The notes: generated by a model from the letters alone, not told the origin. 64,000 nucleotides of DNA from Caprella mutica (GCA_947561585.1 CANNZV010001136.1:62001-126000), one strand, 5' to 3'. Shown: positions 30,809 to 42,374, numbered from the stretch's first letter. Made by a program: numbers and translations.

Positions 30809-31533
30809 TGGAGCCTACCGATTAGTGAATGATGGCCTGGAAAAAACATTCCGTACCAAAATTGGCACCAGTGACCAGAAGCCTTGGGCATTAATCGACC
30901 TAGGCTACAAATTCAACATTCGAAAAGTAAAAATTCTAACAGCTGCAGGACAAACAGGCAAAGATCGTTTCCAGAAAATTCTGGTAAGTAAAATATTTGA
31001 CAATCTAATCTAAAATTCCCGTCGTGTGTTTATGTATTTATTTGGTGTCCGCTTTTACTCGACGGGTATTAAACATGAAGAATGTAACTAAGGACTATGG
31101 TACACAGGGGAATATATTGATACTGAACTTGAATTCTGTTTTCTTTTTCTTTACAAATATAAATTTTGATTGAATTCAATAAAAGTACCCTATATAACGG
31201 GTGATGTATTAATATTGAAGACCCGTGATTTTTTAACGAGAAATTACACTAGTTTTAATATATTTTCGACGGAAATTAGAAATCATCGTCTATAATTATG
31301 TGTATCATCAGATTGAAGCCGAAAATGTGGATGGCGAGGGTGACTTCTCTTCTTACACCGAGATTGGACGTTACGAAGGTCCATCCCAAGATGACGACTG
31401 GAAAGAGTTCGTTGCTCCCTCTGGGGGACCAGTATGCGCTAGATATGTCACAGTAAGAAAATATGAGGTCGTTACCACTAATGAAGATTACACACTTCAT
31501 CTCATTGAAATGCAAGTGTACAGTGTAATATAA
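30809..31533 (+). CDS. F-type lectin / discoidin-like domain protein, last two exons (5' part not found)
   Basis: Exon 30809-30983 (acceptor ttctcaag, donor ATTCTG/gtaagt) and exon 31312-31533 (acceptor tatcatcag, stop TAA) join in phase 0. Residues GAYRLVNDG...KPWALIDLGYKFNIRKVKIL, then WKEF...CARYVTVRKYE...LHLIEMQVYS, fit the galactose-binding jelly-roll fold of F-type lectins and F5/8C domains: PW-x-DLG near the middle and ARYVTVRK plus L-x-EMQVY at the end. Such domains bind fucose or other glycans, often in secreted innate-immune proteins. The start and N-terminal strand, which should lie upstream, were not located, so secretion cannot be judged. The protein ends right after the domain. 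No gene symbol can be assigned. Confidence 0.65.
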
Positions 31534-32216
31534 AAAATGACTATTCATTCAGTTTCTTCAGATTTAGCAAGATCAGTTTGTTTTGAAATCCAACTTGAAG
31601 GTTGCATTTATTTTCATTTTATTAATCAATATACAGATGTTGTCCGTCGTCATAATGTTGCTAACAATTTGGTAAAAATAAATAACACTGAAGATTTTAA
31701 ATAAATTCACAGATTATAGAAAAACTATGAATTCCTATAATATTATTAAAATTATTTCTATTTTGTATTGATGACGTCATTCTAATATAACAGTGGTAAA
31801 AATACATGCATTGTAGTATCTATAGATATTAATTAGACTGTGGAGGAATGCAAAGAAATAAATAAATTTATTCATATATATCTTTTATAAAAACATACAT
31901 ATTTTAAATTATTAATGAGTTATATGTCACAAGAACATTTTTTAGTATAATTAATCTTTTGAAAAAAGGGAGAAACATAATTGTACCATAACTATAATAT
32001 TGAAGTCTACAGGAGGAGTTAGTTCTACTAAACACTCTAGTGGTGGATTTGTTGATAATAGATAAATGGTAATAGGTAATTCTTATCAGCACTGCAAAAT
32101 AAGGAAAATTGTAATAGGAACTTTTAAATTCGAACGAGTAAGGTTCAGTAGATATATAATGACGTTAAATTCTCTTTATTTATATATGTTCATTTACATG
32201 AACACATTTAATTTCC

Positions 32217-32640
32217 ATGTCACACCAATCGAATAGTCTAATTTATGTATGTTCCGAACCAGTGGAAACAGCATATGAAAGACATCCTGGTCCAAAACTA
32301 GTCAGACTTGAGAATTCGAATGGAGTCCTTTTCAATCTGTTCAAGTACCTAGGATTCATAACAGTCAGATGGGAGACGAGTCACTCGCCATCAACAAAAT
32401 TCACTTCACCATTTCTTACATATCCTGGTTCATTTTACCGACTTTGGGAGTTGTTTTGTAGGCATTTCTTTTGTCGAAAATTTCAAGCGAAGATTTCACT
32501 GCGATGTATTCGTCGGAGCATCATTCGAACACAGTGTACGTTTTCTGCGTAGCTGTTGTGTCATCGTTGCAAGCCTTTACGATTCGAATGGTTTCCAAGA
32601 GTCTTCCGGACATGATAATGATAAATTTATTGAGATCTAA
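32217..32640 (+). pseudogene. Possible frameshifted N-terminal part of the same membrane-protein gene
   Basis: Three hydrophobic segments are read only by changing frame twice: LFNLFKYLGFIT in one frame, INKIHFTISYISWFILPTLG in a second and VYVFCVAVVSSLQAFTIRMV in a third. The spacing resembles TM1-TM3 of a receptor, and the segment lies upstream of the 33657-34129 exon, separated by a LINE fragment. It may be a pseudogene, a gene with small introns, or assembly indels. The second frame ends at a TAG directly after TTTTG, which could also be an acceptor. Confidence 0.25.
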
Positions 32641-32894
32641 AAATATACAGATTCATCATGTTTACAACAGAAAAATAATCAATAATTTATCAATCTGCAT
32701 ATCAATAAAAATCAAGCCCTGTTAGACAATACTTGGTCTATAGGGCAAAAACAAAAAGAGTTATAAAAATTTATTTTATTGTTTATGGTTCACACTTTAA
32801 AAACAAGGGAACTCAAGAGAGAAAAAGCAATGGAAAAACAATAATAATAATGGAAAAATTTCACGGGGATCTAATTAAAATCTCCTTGACAGCC

Positions 32895-33515
32895 CTAATC
32901 CGTAAGACCATTCACTAAATAATTCTTAAGTTTCACCACGAACTGTTTCTCTTTCACTAATATACGCAATTCAAAGGGTAAACTATTAAACATGGTGGGT
33001 ACAATCTATGAAATTGATCTTTGAGATAAGGCTAATCTTTGGAAGTTGGGTACTATATATTGAGACCTATTTCTGGTATTATGGCTATGATTGGCTATAC
33101 TAAACTGGGATGGATTTTTATAATAATAAATACAACATGAAAACCTATATAAATCTGCTATTTTGAGAATACCAGTTCTTTTGAACAAAGGATCCGAGTT
33201 GTCAAGGTATCCACTATTGGTAATTATACGTACAGCCTTTTTTTGTAGTAAAAGCAATCTATTTCTATATACCTCAGCAGCCCCACCCCACATTATGCTA
33301 CAATAAGTCAAGTAAGGAATTATCAAAGTAAAATATAAATTTCGTAAAACGTACACCGGCACACATAAAGACAACCGATATAGAATCTCCACATTCTTAG
33401 ACACTTTAGAGCTTATTTGCTTAATATGATAACTGAAATTTAAAGAATTGTCTATTGTGACACCTAAGTATTTAGTTACACAGGAATATTTCACAGAGGT
33501 CTGATTCATACTTTA
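32895..33515 (-). mobile_element. 5'-truncated LINE (CR1/L2-like) reverse transcriptase 3' fragment
   Basis: The minus-strand frame reads the conserved C-terminal end of a non-LTR retrotransposon ORF2: KYLGVTIDNSLNFSYHI, then TLIIPYLTYCSIMWGGA, QKKAVRIIT, and, after one in-frame TAG at 33006-33008, TMFNSLPFELRI with a final stop at 32895. Fragments of this sort are what 5'-truncated target-primed insertions leave. The catalytic reverse transcriptase domain and endonuclease are absent, so it is inactive. It separates the two pieces of a putative membrane-protein gene on the other strand. Confidence 0.88.
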
Positions 33516-33656
33516 CAAGATGGCGGAAATAAGTGGTCGTTTGGACAACAAGAAATCAATTGATGTTGCAAGTCTTGATGCCTTACTTGAAGCTATCAAA
33601 AAATTCCTCAACATCAACGAATTCATCTGAAACTTCTATATTTACTTTCCTTCCAG

Positions 33657-34129
33657 TTGTTACTGTTTTGATTTCGACAGTAACGTTTTGGACATTGTGG
33701 TCATTGACACTGTTGAGAGCAATTGAATCCATCGATATATCCATCATCATCAACGAATGGCTCCATTTCACTCTACTTTTCGTCTATGGAATTATGACTT
33801 TCTTTAGTAATTGGTTCTGCGCAATTGTAATGGAATGGTTTCGACTCATCTACGCCTCTTTCGGATCTTCTTTTCGCAGAGCTAATATTCAGGCACTGGA
33901 AGAGGATAATAAAACTCTACATCTAGTCAGTGAATGCTTCCATGTTGTCAATGGAAGGTTCCTGGAGTATATTTGTACACTGAATATAGTCATAAGTACA
34001 GTGTCGGCAATATTTTCGATGGTTAAACTCTTCTCCGGCTTTGAGATGAGTTTCTACTCTTTTCCCCTGTTATTCAGCGTCAACATGATTTGGTTCATGT
34101 GCTACCATTCTTCAAAACTTCTACATCAG
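33657..34129 (+). CDS. Exon of a multi-span membrane protein, possibly gustatory-receptor-like (GRL)
   Basis: A good acceptor (tactttccttccag) opens this exon and a cag/gtgtgt donor closes it in phase 0. It encodes about 158 residues with four strongly hydrophobic segments: TVLISTVTFWTLWSLTLL, LLFVYGIMTFFSNWFCAIV, LEYICTLNIVISTVSAIFSM and FPLLFSVNMIWFMCYHSS. Insect gustatory receptors and animal GRL proteins have a last intron in phase 0 before the TM7 TYxxxxxQF motif, which resembles the position here, but no TM7 exon was found downstream. The assignment to this family is inference; an unrelated membrane protein is equally compatible with the sequence. Confidence 0.4.
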
Positions 34130-34357
34130 GTGTGTATTATTATTCTACACAATAAATGTAATAAATGAATGATTAATAAAAAATCTATTGGATAAATAAT
34201 ATGTTCAACGTAATTCACTTTATCATCGAAATGAATGAACAATTTATTTCAAAATTCTTCTCTTTTATAAAAAAATCCTGAATAGTAAAAATAAGAAATT
34301 GATAATTTTCCACTATAGGAAAGAACTGTATGATGAAAAAATAATTATGCATTATAT

Positions 34358-34710
34358 ATTTACAGTCAATACAAATAATATTCCACTAGGGATGAACTCT
34401 TATGGTGAAGAAGATTCATACAAATCTATTTAGAGTCAATACAAATAATATTACACTAGGGATGAACTGTTACGATGAAGAACATTCATACAATATCTAT
34501 TTACAGTCAATACAAATAATATTCCACTAGGGATGAGCTCATACGGTGAAGAACATTCATACAATATCTATTTACAGTCAATACAAATAATATTCCACTA
34601 AGGATGAGCTCTTACAGTGAAGAACATTCATACAATATCTAATTTCAGTCAATACAAATAATATTCCACTAGAGATGGACTGTTACACTGTAGAACATTC
34701 ATACAATATC
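34358..34710. repeat. 71-bp tandem repeat, about 5 copies
   Basis: Units begin tacagtcaatacaaataata and contain attccactagggatga and acattcatacaatatcta. Copies start near 34361, 34431, 34502, 34573 and 34644. It lies just 3' of the putative GRL exon, within what would be its intron. Confidence 0.9.
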
Positions 34711-36992
34711 TATATTCTTATAAATACATGAAATGCGTAAATAATTTCCAAAAGGAGGTGTCGATTTCGTGCGAGTAGTGCTAATATCAAGGAATTCTAA
34801 GTATTAAATCAACGTTTTTTCGCGCCATCAGAGAAAACTTATTGGAGTCCGTGCCTTAGTTACAGTATGACATATTATACCTATACTCTTATATGTATGG
34901 TATAGTATGACATGTATGAGTGAAGTTATAGTATAATATGACATGTATATTGTATGACTTGTATTGTATTGGTAGTGCAAGAAATTATGGGTCCAATTAA
35001 ATTCAATGTGAACTTTAATGGTAACAACACAGTGGTCGACTGCTACAGATCTACAAATTGAGTTTAAAGCGCGTACACTCTGTCAAACACTTCGTCAAAC
35101 TGTTTGTCTATTGCCTCATACACACTATCAAACACTTCACCAAACCTGTTGTAGAGCCTAAAGTCTAAAGTTGTACAGACTACTGATGTTGAGTAGACAT
35201 CTTTCTATTTGAAAGTTCGAAATAACTTCAACGTGTAGTTTAAATAACCTTCTTCAAAATGTTGTAAATTTCTTTGGGTATAAATCTTCTCAATCAGAGA
35301 CTAGAGTACCCCATATTTGTAACATATTTCTCTGGAGCACCTCAAAAGCTCTTGTTTTGTTCACTAACTTTAACTAACTCAATAGGGTAAAATTGGAGGT
35401 TAAATTCTAAACATTTGTTAAAGACAATTAACTATTAATCTTAAAAGTAAGTAATTTTGAAGTATTCAAAAAAAAAAAAAAATAATAACTGTTCTGTAAT
35501 TAGTATAGGTATCTTTCTCCTGGAGTAATAAGATATTTAATGCAGTGTTCTATGATAGTCATTTAAAGACTTGAACTATGTATTTAGAGTTTAGCGATTC
35601 TAATGATAATAAATGACCCTTTTCCTATGTGAAATCTGCACTGCAAACAGAGTAAATTAGTTTCAATGTCTTAAGATACATTTTGCATGCAGCGATCACA
35701 TCCTTTTTAAATTAATTAATATCTTTCATGTCATTCCTTTAAATCTATCGGCCTTTTTGACTTTGTTCCTACATAAATACAAAATGTATTTTTGTTTTTT
35801 AAGTTGAAAAGTATTTACGTATCGGCGTAAATCACGTAAATTTATTGCATCGTAGATATAGAAAGATATGTAAACACACATCAGCCATGCATTTTCATGG
35901 ACAACACATACACCCGCGAGAAACATGTCCTCTCTTCCACCCAATCACAGCTCTGCTCTCTCAGTTCCCAATGTCTTATATACCTATGAATTTATTTCTC
36001 CTTATATGCTCAATATTTTTTACTTGAAATTTGGTACACATTTGTTTGGTATATATACTAACAACTTGTAAAAAATACAGTAACGAAGGTTTCTAAATAG
36101 CACATGTGTTTTTTAAACACATAGTCAAACCTTCCGATACCTTCTGAACGTCAAACTCATTAGGGTTAAGATGCTTAGAACTATACAAAGGCCTAAAAAT
36201 GTAAGACATTGAATTCAGTCAGTCAGTAACTTAAGTTTCAGTCGCATAGGGTCAGTACAGTACCTAGAGACCACGTCCGTCAGGGGTGGTCACTGGTCAT
36301 CTTTCCACTATCGATACCATGCACTATAACCAATTTTAAGTAAGACTCTATCGCTTGTGTAATTAAATTTGGTGTTATTCAAGATAAACAAATACATATC
36401 CCTTAAAAGTTGGACGCACGTCATCATTACCCTATCATATATGGGAGGTTGGTTATTGAAAGAAGAATCTGGGAAAAGTAAGTCATCTAAAAAATCGCAC
36501 CCAGATACAACAAACTTTCGAAAAAATGAATATAGAAAAAGTAAGGGATGGTGAAACTAGAATAATTCATGCAGTTAGTTCATTGGTATAAAACTTCTTA
36601 ATTGTGAAGGATGAACTATGCTATCATAGCTCTTCCACACGGTCAAACTTGCACCGAACTTTACAAGTTATTATTGCTTCCATATTCAGTCAATAATACC
36701 ATCTTGTAGACATAATTCCTATAGTATACCTCCGTCTTAGCCTTCCTTGTATCTCCTTAATTTTCTTCATTTGAGGATCTGTTAAAAGAAGTAAACTTCA
36801 GCTTTCTTAGAATAAGGCTGCGTTCACACTGAGGTTTATCAGTTTCTTTTTTTGAGTGAAGTGCCCACAGAGCAATAGAATTGTAAGAAAAATATTTTGT
36901 ATTATCCTTCTAATATATAGGAAAACTAAGAATATTAAACAACAACTTTTTTAAATAAAAATATTCACAAATGGGGTTTACCTAATGTAAGC
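34711..36992. other. Non-coding DNA
   Basis: No further exon of the membrane-protein gene and no other gene recognised. A poly-A stretch at about 35468 and a tatagtatgacatgtat repeat at about 34860-34970 are the only local features. Confidence 0.5.
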
Positions 36993-37723
36993 GTACAAAT
37001 GTGGAGTCTTTCCCATTTGACGACCCCCACCAAATTTAATTCAAATTATTTTTTTTATTTTTATTTTGTCCATAGAATCTGAAAATCAAAACCGTTTTTT
37101 GTAGAAACTAATCGTTTTTGAGATATGAGGGTTTAAAGTTATTTATTTCCTATGTATTACTGAAGGATTGGGAACTTTTAAAAAACTCGTGTTTTCACAC
37201 GTTTTGGTCAAAGAGAGGGTAATGTAGTTTGTTATATCCGCTAGTTTGTTGTACTTTACACTTCATGATTGTTTAATGACCTGGCAGGGGGGTATGTGGG
37301 CGGCACTCCCCCCATTACACATATACCAGAATTGAAGTAATAAATTGAAAATATCACGGAAACTGAAAATATATTCGATATATGTATTTCGGGGAACGTG
37401 CCGCCCCCCTGCCAGGTCATTAATAAATCATGAAGTGTACAGTACAACAAACTAGCGGATACAACAAACTAAATTACTGTTTCATGCAAAAAAAATTATA
37501 TCGTTTAAGTAATTTCAATGAAAACACGAGAATTTTCAAAGATCCCAATCCTTCAGTAATACTTGGGAAATAAATAATTTAGAACCCTCATATCTCAAAA
37601 TCGATTAGTTTCTACAAAAAACGGTTTTGATTTTCGGATTCTATGGACAAAAATACACATAAACTAAATAAATTTGAATTAAATCTGGTGGGGGTCGTCA
37701 AATGGGAAATATCCCACATGTAT
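36993..37723. mobile_element. Large foldback element, about 730 bp with ~300-bp inverted arms
   Basis: The left arm contains tcccatttgacgacccccac, aaaccgttttttgtagaaac and tttgttgtactttacacttc; the right arm repeats all of these inverted, in mirror order. The arms flank a short centre near 37300-37380 bordered by cctggcagggggg and its inverse. No ORF of a transposase is present. Confidence 0.88.
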
Positions 37724-37838
37724 TCTAATAAATGAAGGCAAACACTTGTGTTTAACCGGTACGTAGTTTGATGGAAATACCTCTAAATTATCGTGCAAAA
37801 CATCATCTGAAAGGGGACTAATATGTCCTCTAAAGTCC

Positions 37839-38102
37839 AAAGGGCCATACACACGTACAGTTTTTTAAGTCTTTCCAACAGACTTTTTGCTAAGCTCCTC
37901 CTACTTTTTCCACGAGAATATAAGAAAAAAACGATAAAATTATTATTTATTTTATTTGGTATACCTGCAGTAATCATGGATACAAACTGAAAAAAATAAT
38001 AATTGTATCGTTTTTTCTTATATTCTCGTGGAAAAAGTAGGAGGAGCTTAGCAAAAAGTCTAGTGGAAAGACTTAAAAAACCCTACGTATGTACGGCCCT
38101 TT
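37839..38102. mobile_element. Foldback element (AAAGGGCC ends), copy 1
   Basis: Ends AAAGGGCCATACACACGTA and its inverse. The arms include ttaagtctttcc and ctaagctcctcctacttttt. The centre holds a decayed palindrome (tttggtatacctgcag...atcatggata). A second copy is at 41352-41670. Confidence 0.85.
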
Positions 38103-38206
38103 AGAGTATAGAGCATTGATAGGGGCTTCAGTACTCGGATAGTGGGGAAATACACAGGCCATGACAGGTCAATCAGTAATTTCTACAGGTCAAGTTGGTT
38201 CATGAG

Positions 38207-38380
38207 TAGGGTTGTGACCATATGCACTTAAAATCATAAATCTTAAGAATATCACAGATGAAACGTAATGGCATCGAATACTATATACTGCTGGTGTAGA
38301 ACCATTCAACACTCTTTAATTCAATCCACCTATAAAATTTTCAGAATCTATGATTTTAAAAGCATATTGTCACAACCCTA
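38207..38380 (+). mobile_element. 174-bp MITE (TAGGGTTGTGAC ends), copy 1
   Basis: Ends TAGGGTTGTGACCATATGC and gcatattgtcacaaccctа-type inverse TIRs; the inner part carries tggtgtagaaccattcaa. A second copy of exactly the same length lies inverted at 40407-40580. Confidence 0.85.
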
Positions 38381-38698
38381 GTCATGACCTATATGTTAAC
38401 ATACATTTTTCGAGAACATATCTCTAAAAAATATAAATTGTTTGCGGGTTTCTTTTTTTGAATAAATTCTAATCAATGCAATATACCGTGCCAAAGGTTA
38501 ATAAAAGGTAGATGTAATGTAAATAATTACTATACTGAGTTGATAGGTAGCTACCTACATATAGGGCAAATACTCAGTTACCGTGCGAGACTCAGTTACC
38601 GTACATATCTTTCATGTGGTAACTATTTGTTCCATATGAATATAGTCACTGTGAAGATACAATTTTTTAGCAATGATTATATTTAAATTTTTACTAAG

Positions 38699-38812
38699 AG
38701 GTAAGTTCCGAGTTATCGGACGGTTCCACTTTTTTCGATCATATAAAATATATAATAATTTTTATCATATAATCGAAAATGTGGAACTGTTCGATAACTC
38801 GGAACTCACATT
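38699..38812. mobile_element. MITE, TAGGGTAAG family, short copy
   Basis: aggtaagttccgagttatcg and ggttccacttttttcgatca are followed, after a short AT-rich loop, by the inverse ending ataactcggaactcac. The internal sequence is shorter than in the 3963 copy. Confidence 0.75.
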
Positions 38813-39002
38813 CTATTTCGGTAAATTAGCCATGTTCAATAATTGAGTATCACCCCTGCTACAATAATGCTATTTATACTATATTTACAATATATTTGGA
38901 TAATATCGAAGGCATAATAAGCAATAGTAAGTATAATGAGGCAAAAAGGCATATATTATATATAAGGTACAGGATGTGAACTTGTGAACCATTGTGTTAC
39001 TG

Positions 39003-40190
39003 TTGTGAACCATTGTGTTACTGTTGTGAACCTGTGAGTGACTGTTGTGAACTTTTGAATGATTGTGAACCTTTAAATGACTGTTGTGAACCTTTAAATG
39101 ACTGTTGTGAACCTTTAAATGACTGTCGTGAACCTTTAAATGACTGTTGTGGACCTTTAAATGACTGTTGTGAACCTTTAAATGACTGTCGTGAGCCTTT
39201 AAATGACTGTTGTGAACCTTTAAATGACTGTCGTGAACCTTTAAATGACTGTCGTGAGCCTTTAAATGACTGTCGTGAACCTTTAAATGACTGTCGTGAG
39301 CCTTTAAATGACTGTTGTGAACCTTTAAATGACTGTCGTAAGCCTTTAAATGACTGTTGTGAACCTTTAGATGACTGTCGTGAACCTTTAAATGACTGTC
39401 GTGAGCCTTTAAATGACTGTTGTGAACCTTTAAATGACTGTTGTGAACCTTTAAATGACTGTCGTGAGCCTTTAAATGACTGTTGTGAACCTTTAAATGA
39501 CTGTCGTGAACCTTTAAATGACTGTCGTGAGCCTTTAAATGACTGTTGTGAACCTTTAGATGACTGTCGTGAACCTTTAAATGACTGTCGTGAGCCTTTA
39601 AATGACTGTTGTGAACCTTTAAATGACTGTTGTGAACCTTTAAATGACTGTCGTGAGCCTTTAAATGACTGTTGTGAACCTTTAAATGACTGTCGTGAAC
39701 CTTTAAATGACTGTCGTGAGCCTTTAAATGACTGTTGTGAACCTTTGAATAACTGTTGTGAACCTTTCAATGACTGTTGTGAACCTTTGAATAACTGTTG
39801 TGAACCTTCAAATGATTGTTGTGAACCTTCAAATGATTGTTGTGAACCTTTAAATGACTGTCGTGAACCTTTAAATGACTGTTGTGAACCTTTAAATAAC
39901 TGTTGTGAACCTTTAAATGATTGTTGTGAACCTTCAAATGATTGTCGTGAACCTTTGAATAACTGTTGTGAACCTTTCAATGATTGTTGTCAACCTTTGA
40001 ATAACTGTTGTGAACCTTTCAATGATTGTTGTGAACCTTTGAATAACTGTTGTGAACCTTTAAATGATTGTTGTGAACCTTTGAATAACTGTTGTGAACC
40101 TTTCAATGATAGTTGTGAACCTTTGAATAACTGTTGTGAACCTTTCAATGATAGTTGTGAACCATACAATAATATTTGTGAAGTTTCAGA
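39003..40190. repeat. 21-bp minisatellite, about 57 copies, with 189-bp higher-order repeat
   Basis: Units contain gaacctttaaatgactgt. The marker variant gaacctttagatgactgtcg recurs at 39361 and 39550, a 189-bp (nine-unit) period. The array gives a 402-codon plus-strand ORF (38992-40200) of Cys-rich heptads (CEPLNDC/REPLNDC) with a real ATG and stop outside the array, and a 320-codon minus-strand ORF. Without splice context, signal peptide or relatives I treat it as non-coding, with some doubt. Confidence 0.9.
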
Positions 40191-40406
40191 TCTTCACTAA
40201 TATTCAGCTCATAACTCAATACATTTAATAGCTATGTTCTATATACATGAAGGCTGGTAGCAGAATAATGATTATAGTTTTAGTGTTGGTAGATACCTCA
40301 CTATTAAAGTTATTTAAAATATATTACTTTAATATCAAAGAGATTTAGGGGTAACCACTCAATTACCGATACTCTACCCTATTTACTATAGTTTCATAAA
40401 AGTTTG

Positions 40407-40580
40407 TAAGGTTGTACCAATATGCTTTTAAAATCATAGATCCTTAAAATATTATAGACGGAGAGAATTAAAGAGTATTGAATGGTTCTACACCAGCGGT
40501 ATATAGTATTAGATACCATTTCATTTCGTCTGTGATCTTCTTAAGATCTATGATTTTAAAAGCATATTGTCACAACCCTA
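40407..40580 (-). mobile_element. 174-bp MITE, copy 2 (inverted relative to copy 1)
   Basis: The reverse complement matches 38207-38380 throughout, including ggttctacaccagc and the TIR attgtcacaaccct. The left TIR has a few substitutions. Confidence 0.85.
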
Positions 40581-40954
40581 GTTAAAATGAATGAATAAAT
40601 AACAATCGGTATATTTAGTGTCGATAATTGAGGATTTACCCCTCCTTTAATAAAGTTGTTAATTCCAAAAATAATAAATAAATTTAATATTTTGATAGAA
40701 ATAAAATTGAAATAATAACAAAAAACTAAATACAATAACGATGTGTAAATTAATTAAATAACTAAAACATTTGAACGAATAAAAAGAACTATGTACAAAA
40801 TAAACGACCTTTAATATTTAACATATAATTTATAAATTAAAAGTTAAACCATATACAGTCTGCAATTTAATATTAATTAAATTAATTACAGTAGTTACAT
40901 AATATATTTATGAATACAATTTGAGATTTCATTGGAAATATTTAGAGTGAAACA

Positions 40955-41050
40955 TAGGTTATGTTCCGAATTATCGGTAATAATTTTTATATTGTTTTTT
41001 CTTATATGACCGAAGATGTAGTACTGACCGATAATTAAGCACTTACCCTA
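40955..41050. mobile_element. MITE, TAGGGTAAG family, 96-bp deleted copy
   Basis: Starts taggttatgttccgaattat and ends taattaagcacttaccccta-type inverse (ending TTACCCTA). The internal part is shortened. A related short hairpin follows at about 41113-41165. Confidence 0.65.
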
Positions 41051-41351
41051 ATCAAATATAAAAGTAAAAAGGATTAAAATCACATGTTCTATTTTCATAT
41101 GGTATATAGGTTAGGGTACGTTTTGAATTATCTGAATTCGAAATTCCGATATCTCGGAATTTAGCCTAGAATAATCACTACATTTACAGTGAAGGATTCT
41201 ATTATTTGGTTCTTCTATCCGAAATAACAGCATTTAGTGAAGTCTAGCCTGAAGCTCGTTTTCTATGCAATAGCTCGTTTTCTATGCAGTGCCTTTTTAT
41301 AGGGTAACTGATGTAACATAGTCTACAGTTATTTTAATTAAGTGTGCGAGA

Positions 41352-41670
41352 CTAAAGGCACACTTAAACACGTAAGGTTTTTAAGTCTTTCCACCAGACT
41401 TTTGCTAAGCTCCTCCTACTTTTACCACCAGACTTTTGCTAAGCTCCTCCTACTTTTACCACCAGACTTTAGAATCATAAGGAAAACTTCATAATTATTA
41501 TTTATTTTTAATTGGTATCCATGATACCTGCAGGTATTATGGATACCAACTGAAATAAATAATAAAAATAATTATATCTTTTTTTCTTATATGCTCATGG
41601 AAAAAGTAGGAGGAGCTTAGTAAAAAGTCTGGTGGAAAGATATAAAAACCCTACGTGTGTACGGCCCTTT
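41352..41670. mobile_element. Foldback element (AAAGGGCC ends), copy 2 with internal tandem duplication
   Basis: Same arms as copy 1 (ttttaagtctttccaccaga; ctcctcctacttt). In the left arm, about 37 bp (ccaccagacttttgctaagc...) is repeated in tandem. The central palindrome at 41511-41549 (attggtatccatgatacctg and its inverse) is nearly perfect. Confidence 0.82.
41511..41549. repeat. Palindromic core centred on CTGCAG
   Basis: ttggtatccatgatacctg is followed by its near-perfect inverse. The same core occurs at 42705-42746, and weaker forms at 37956-37986, 26836-26862 and 11393-11431. Confidence 0.85.
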
Positions 41671-41993
41671 AAAATAGTATCTAAATAAGGGAAATTGATT
41701 TTTTTTTGTAATTTACAATTAAAGAACAGAATAATAATTTACATTTTTTAAAAAATAAGAATTTAGTTTTTATTCTTTCGATTAATTTGTGTTACCATTC
41801 CAAAATTACAAAATGAATTATTTAGGTGAAAAAACCTCATAATGATATATTATAGGGTATATACTCGATTGCCGTTATTATCCATATATCGATAATAAAA
41901 TACTTAATTAATTTTTACCAGAAAAAAATAGGGCATCGGTATATGCAAAAGTTTCGGTAATTCAGTCTTTAATCTATTTAAATTTTTCTAGGT

Positions 41994-42374
41994 TTATAGG
42001 TGGGATTCCGGACCAACACCAATAATACGGGGAAGGGAAGTGGGGCCGATAATACATGGGGGGGAAATGGGGGTGTCCATCATGGGGGGTGGGGGAGGCG
42101 GGTAAGCAGGTGGAGGGTTAGCATTTTGGTCGAAATTAGAGTTTGAAAGCATTACCGCAGATTCATCCTGAGTTTTGTTAGTATCGGTTTTAGATATTCC
42201 TCCATTGGGTATTTTTTCAGTTAATGGTGATGCAATGGGGGATGTGTGGTTAGCAACACTGTTCTTCTTCGAAAGAGGTTTCAGATCTTCTAAGTTTGAA
42301 GATCGCAGAGACTTCACCAAAGAATATAGAGTGGCATCGGAAGAAATTACTTCTGAAGGCAGATTCTTCAGGGT
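41994..42374 (-). CDS. Coiled-coil gene terminal exon 12
   Basis: Acceptor cttatttttcag. Encodes TLKNLPSEVISSDATLYSLV, then a Ser/Lys-rich linker and a proline tail (PPPAYPPPPPPMM) that could bind SH3 or EVH1 domains (inference), ending PESHL and stop. Confidence 0.88.
   Translation of the reverse strand, partial: TLKNLPSEVISSDATLYSLVKSLRSSNLEDLKPLSKKNSVANHTSPIASPLTEKIPNGGISKTDTNKTQDESAVMLSNSNFDQNANPPPAYPPPPPPMMDTPISPPCIIGPTSLPRIIGVGPESHL

Noticed and set aside
33521..33631. Short ORF starting MAEISGRLDNKKSIDVASLD
   Set aside because: It ends after about 36 codons between the LINE fragment and the membrane-protein exon, has no match I recognise, and may be flanking relic sequence; not enough to call a gene.
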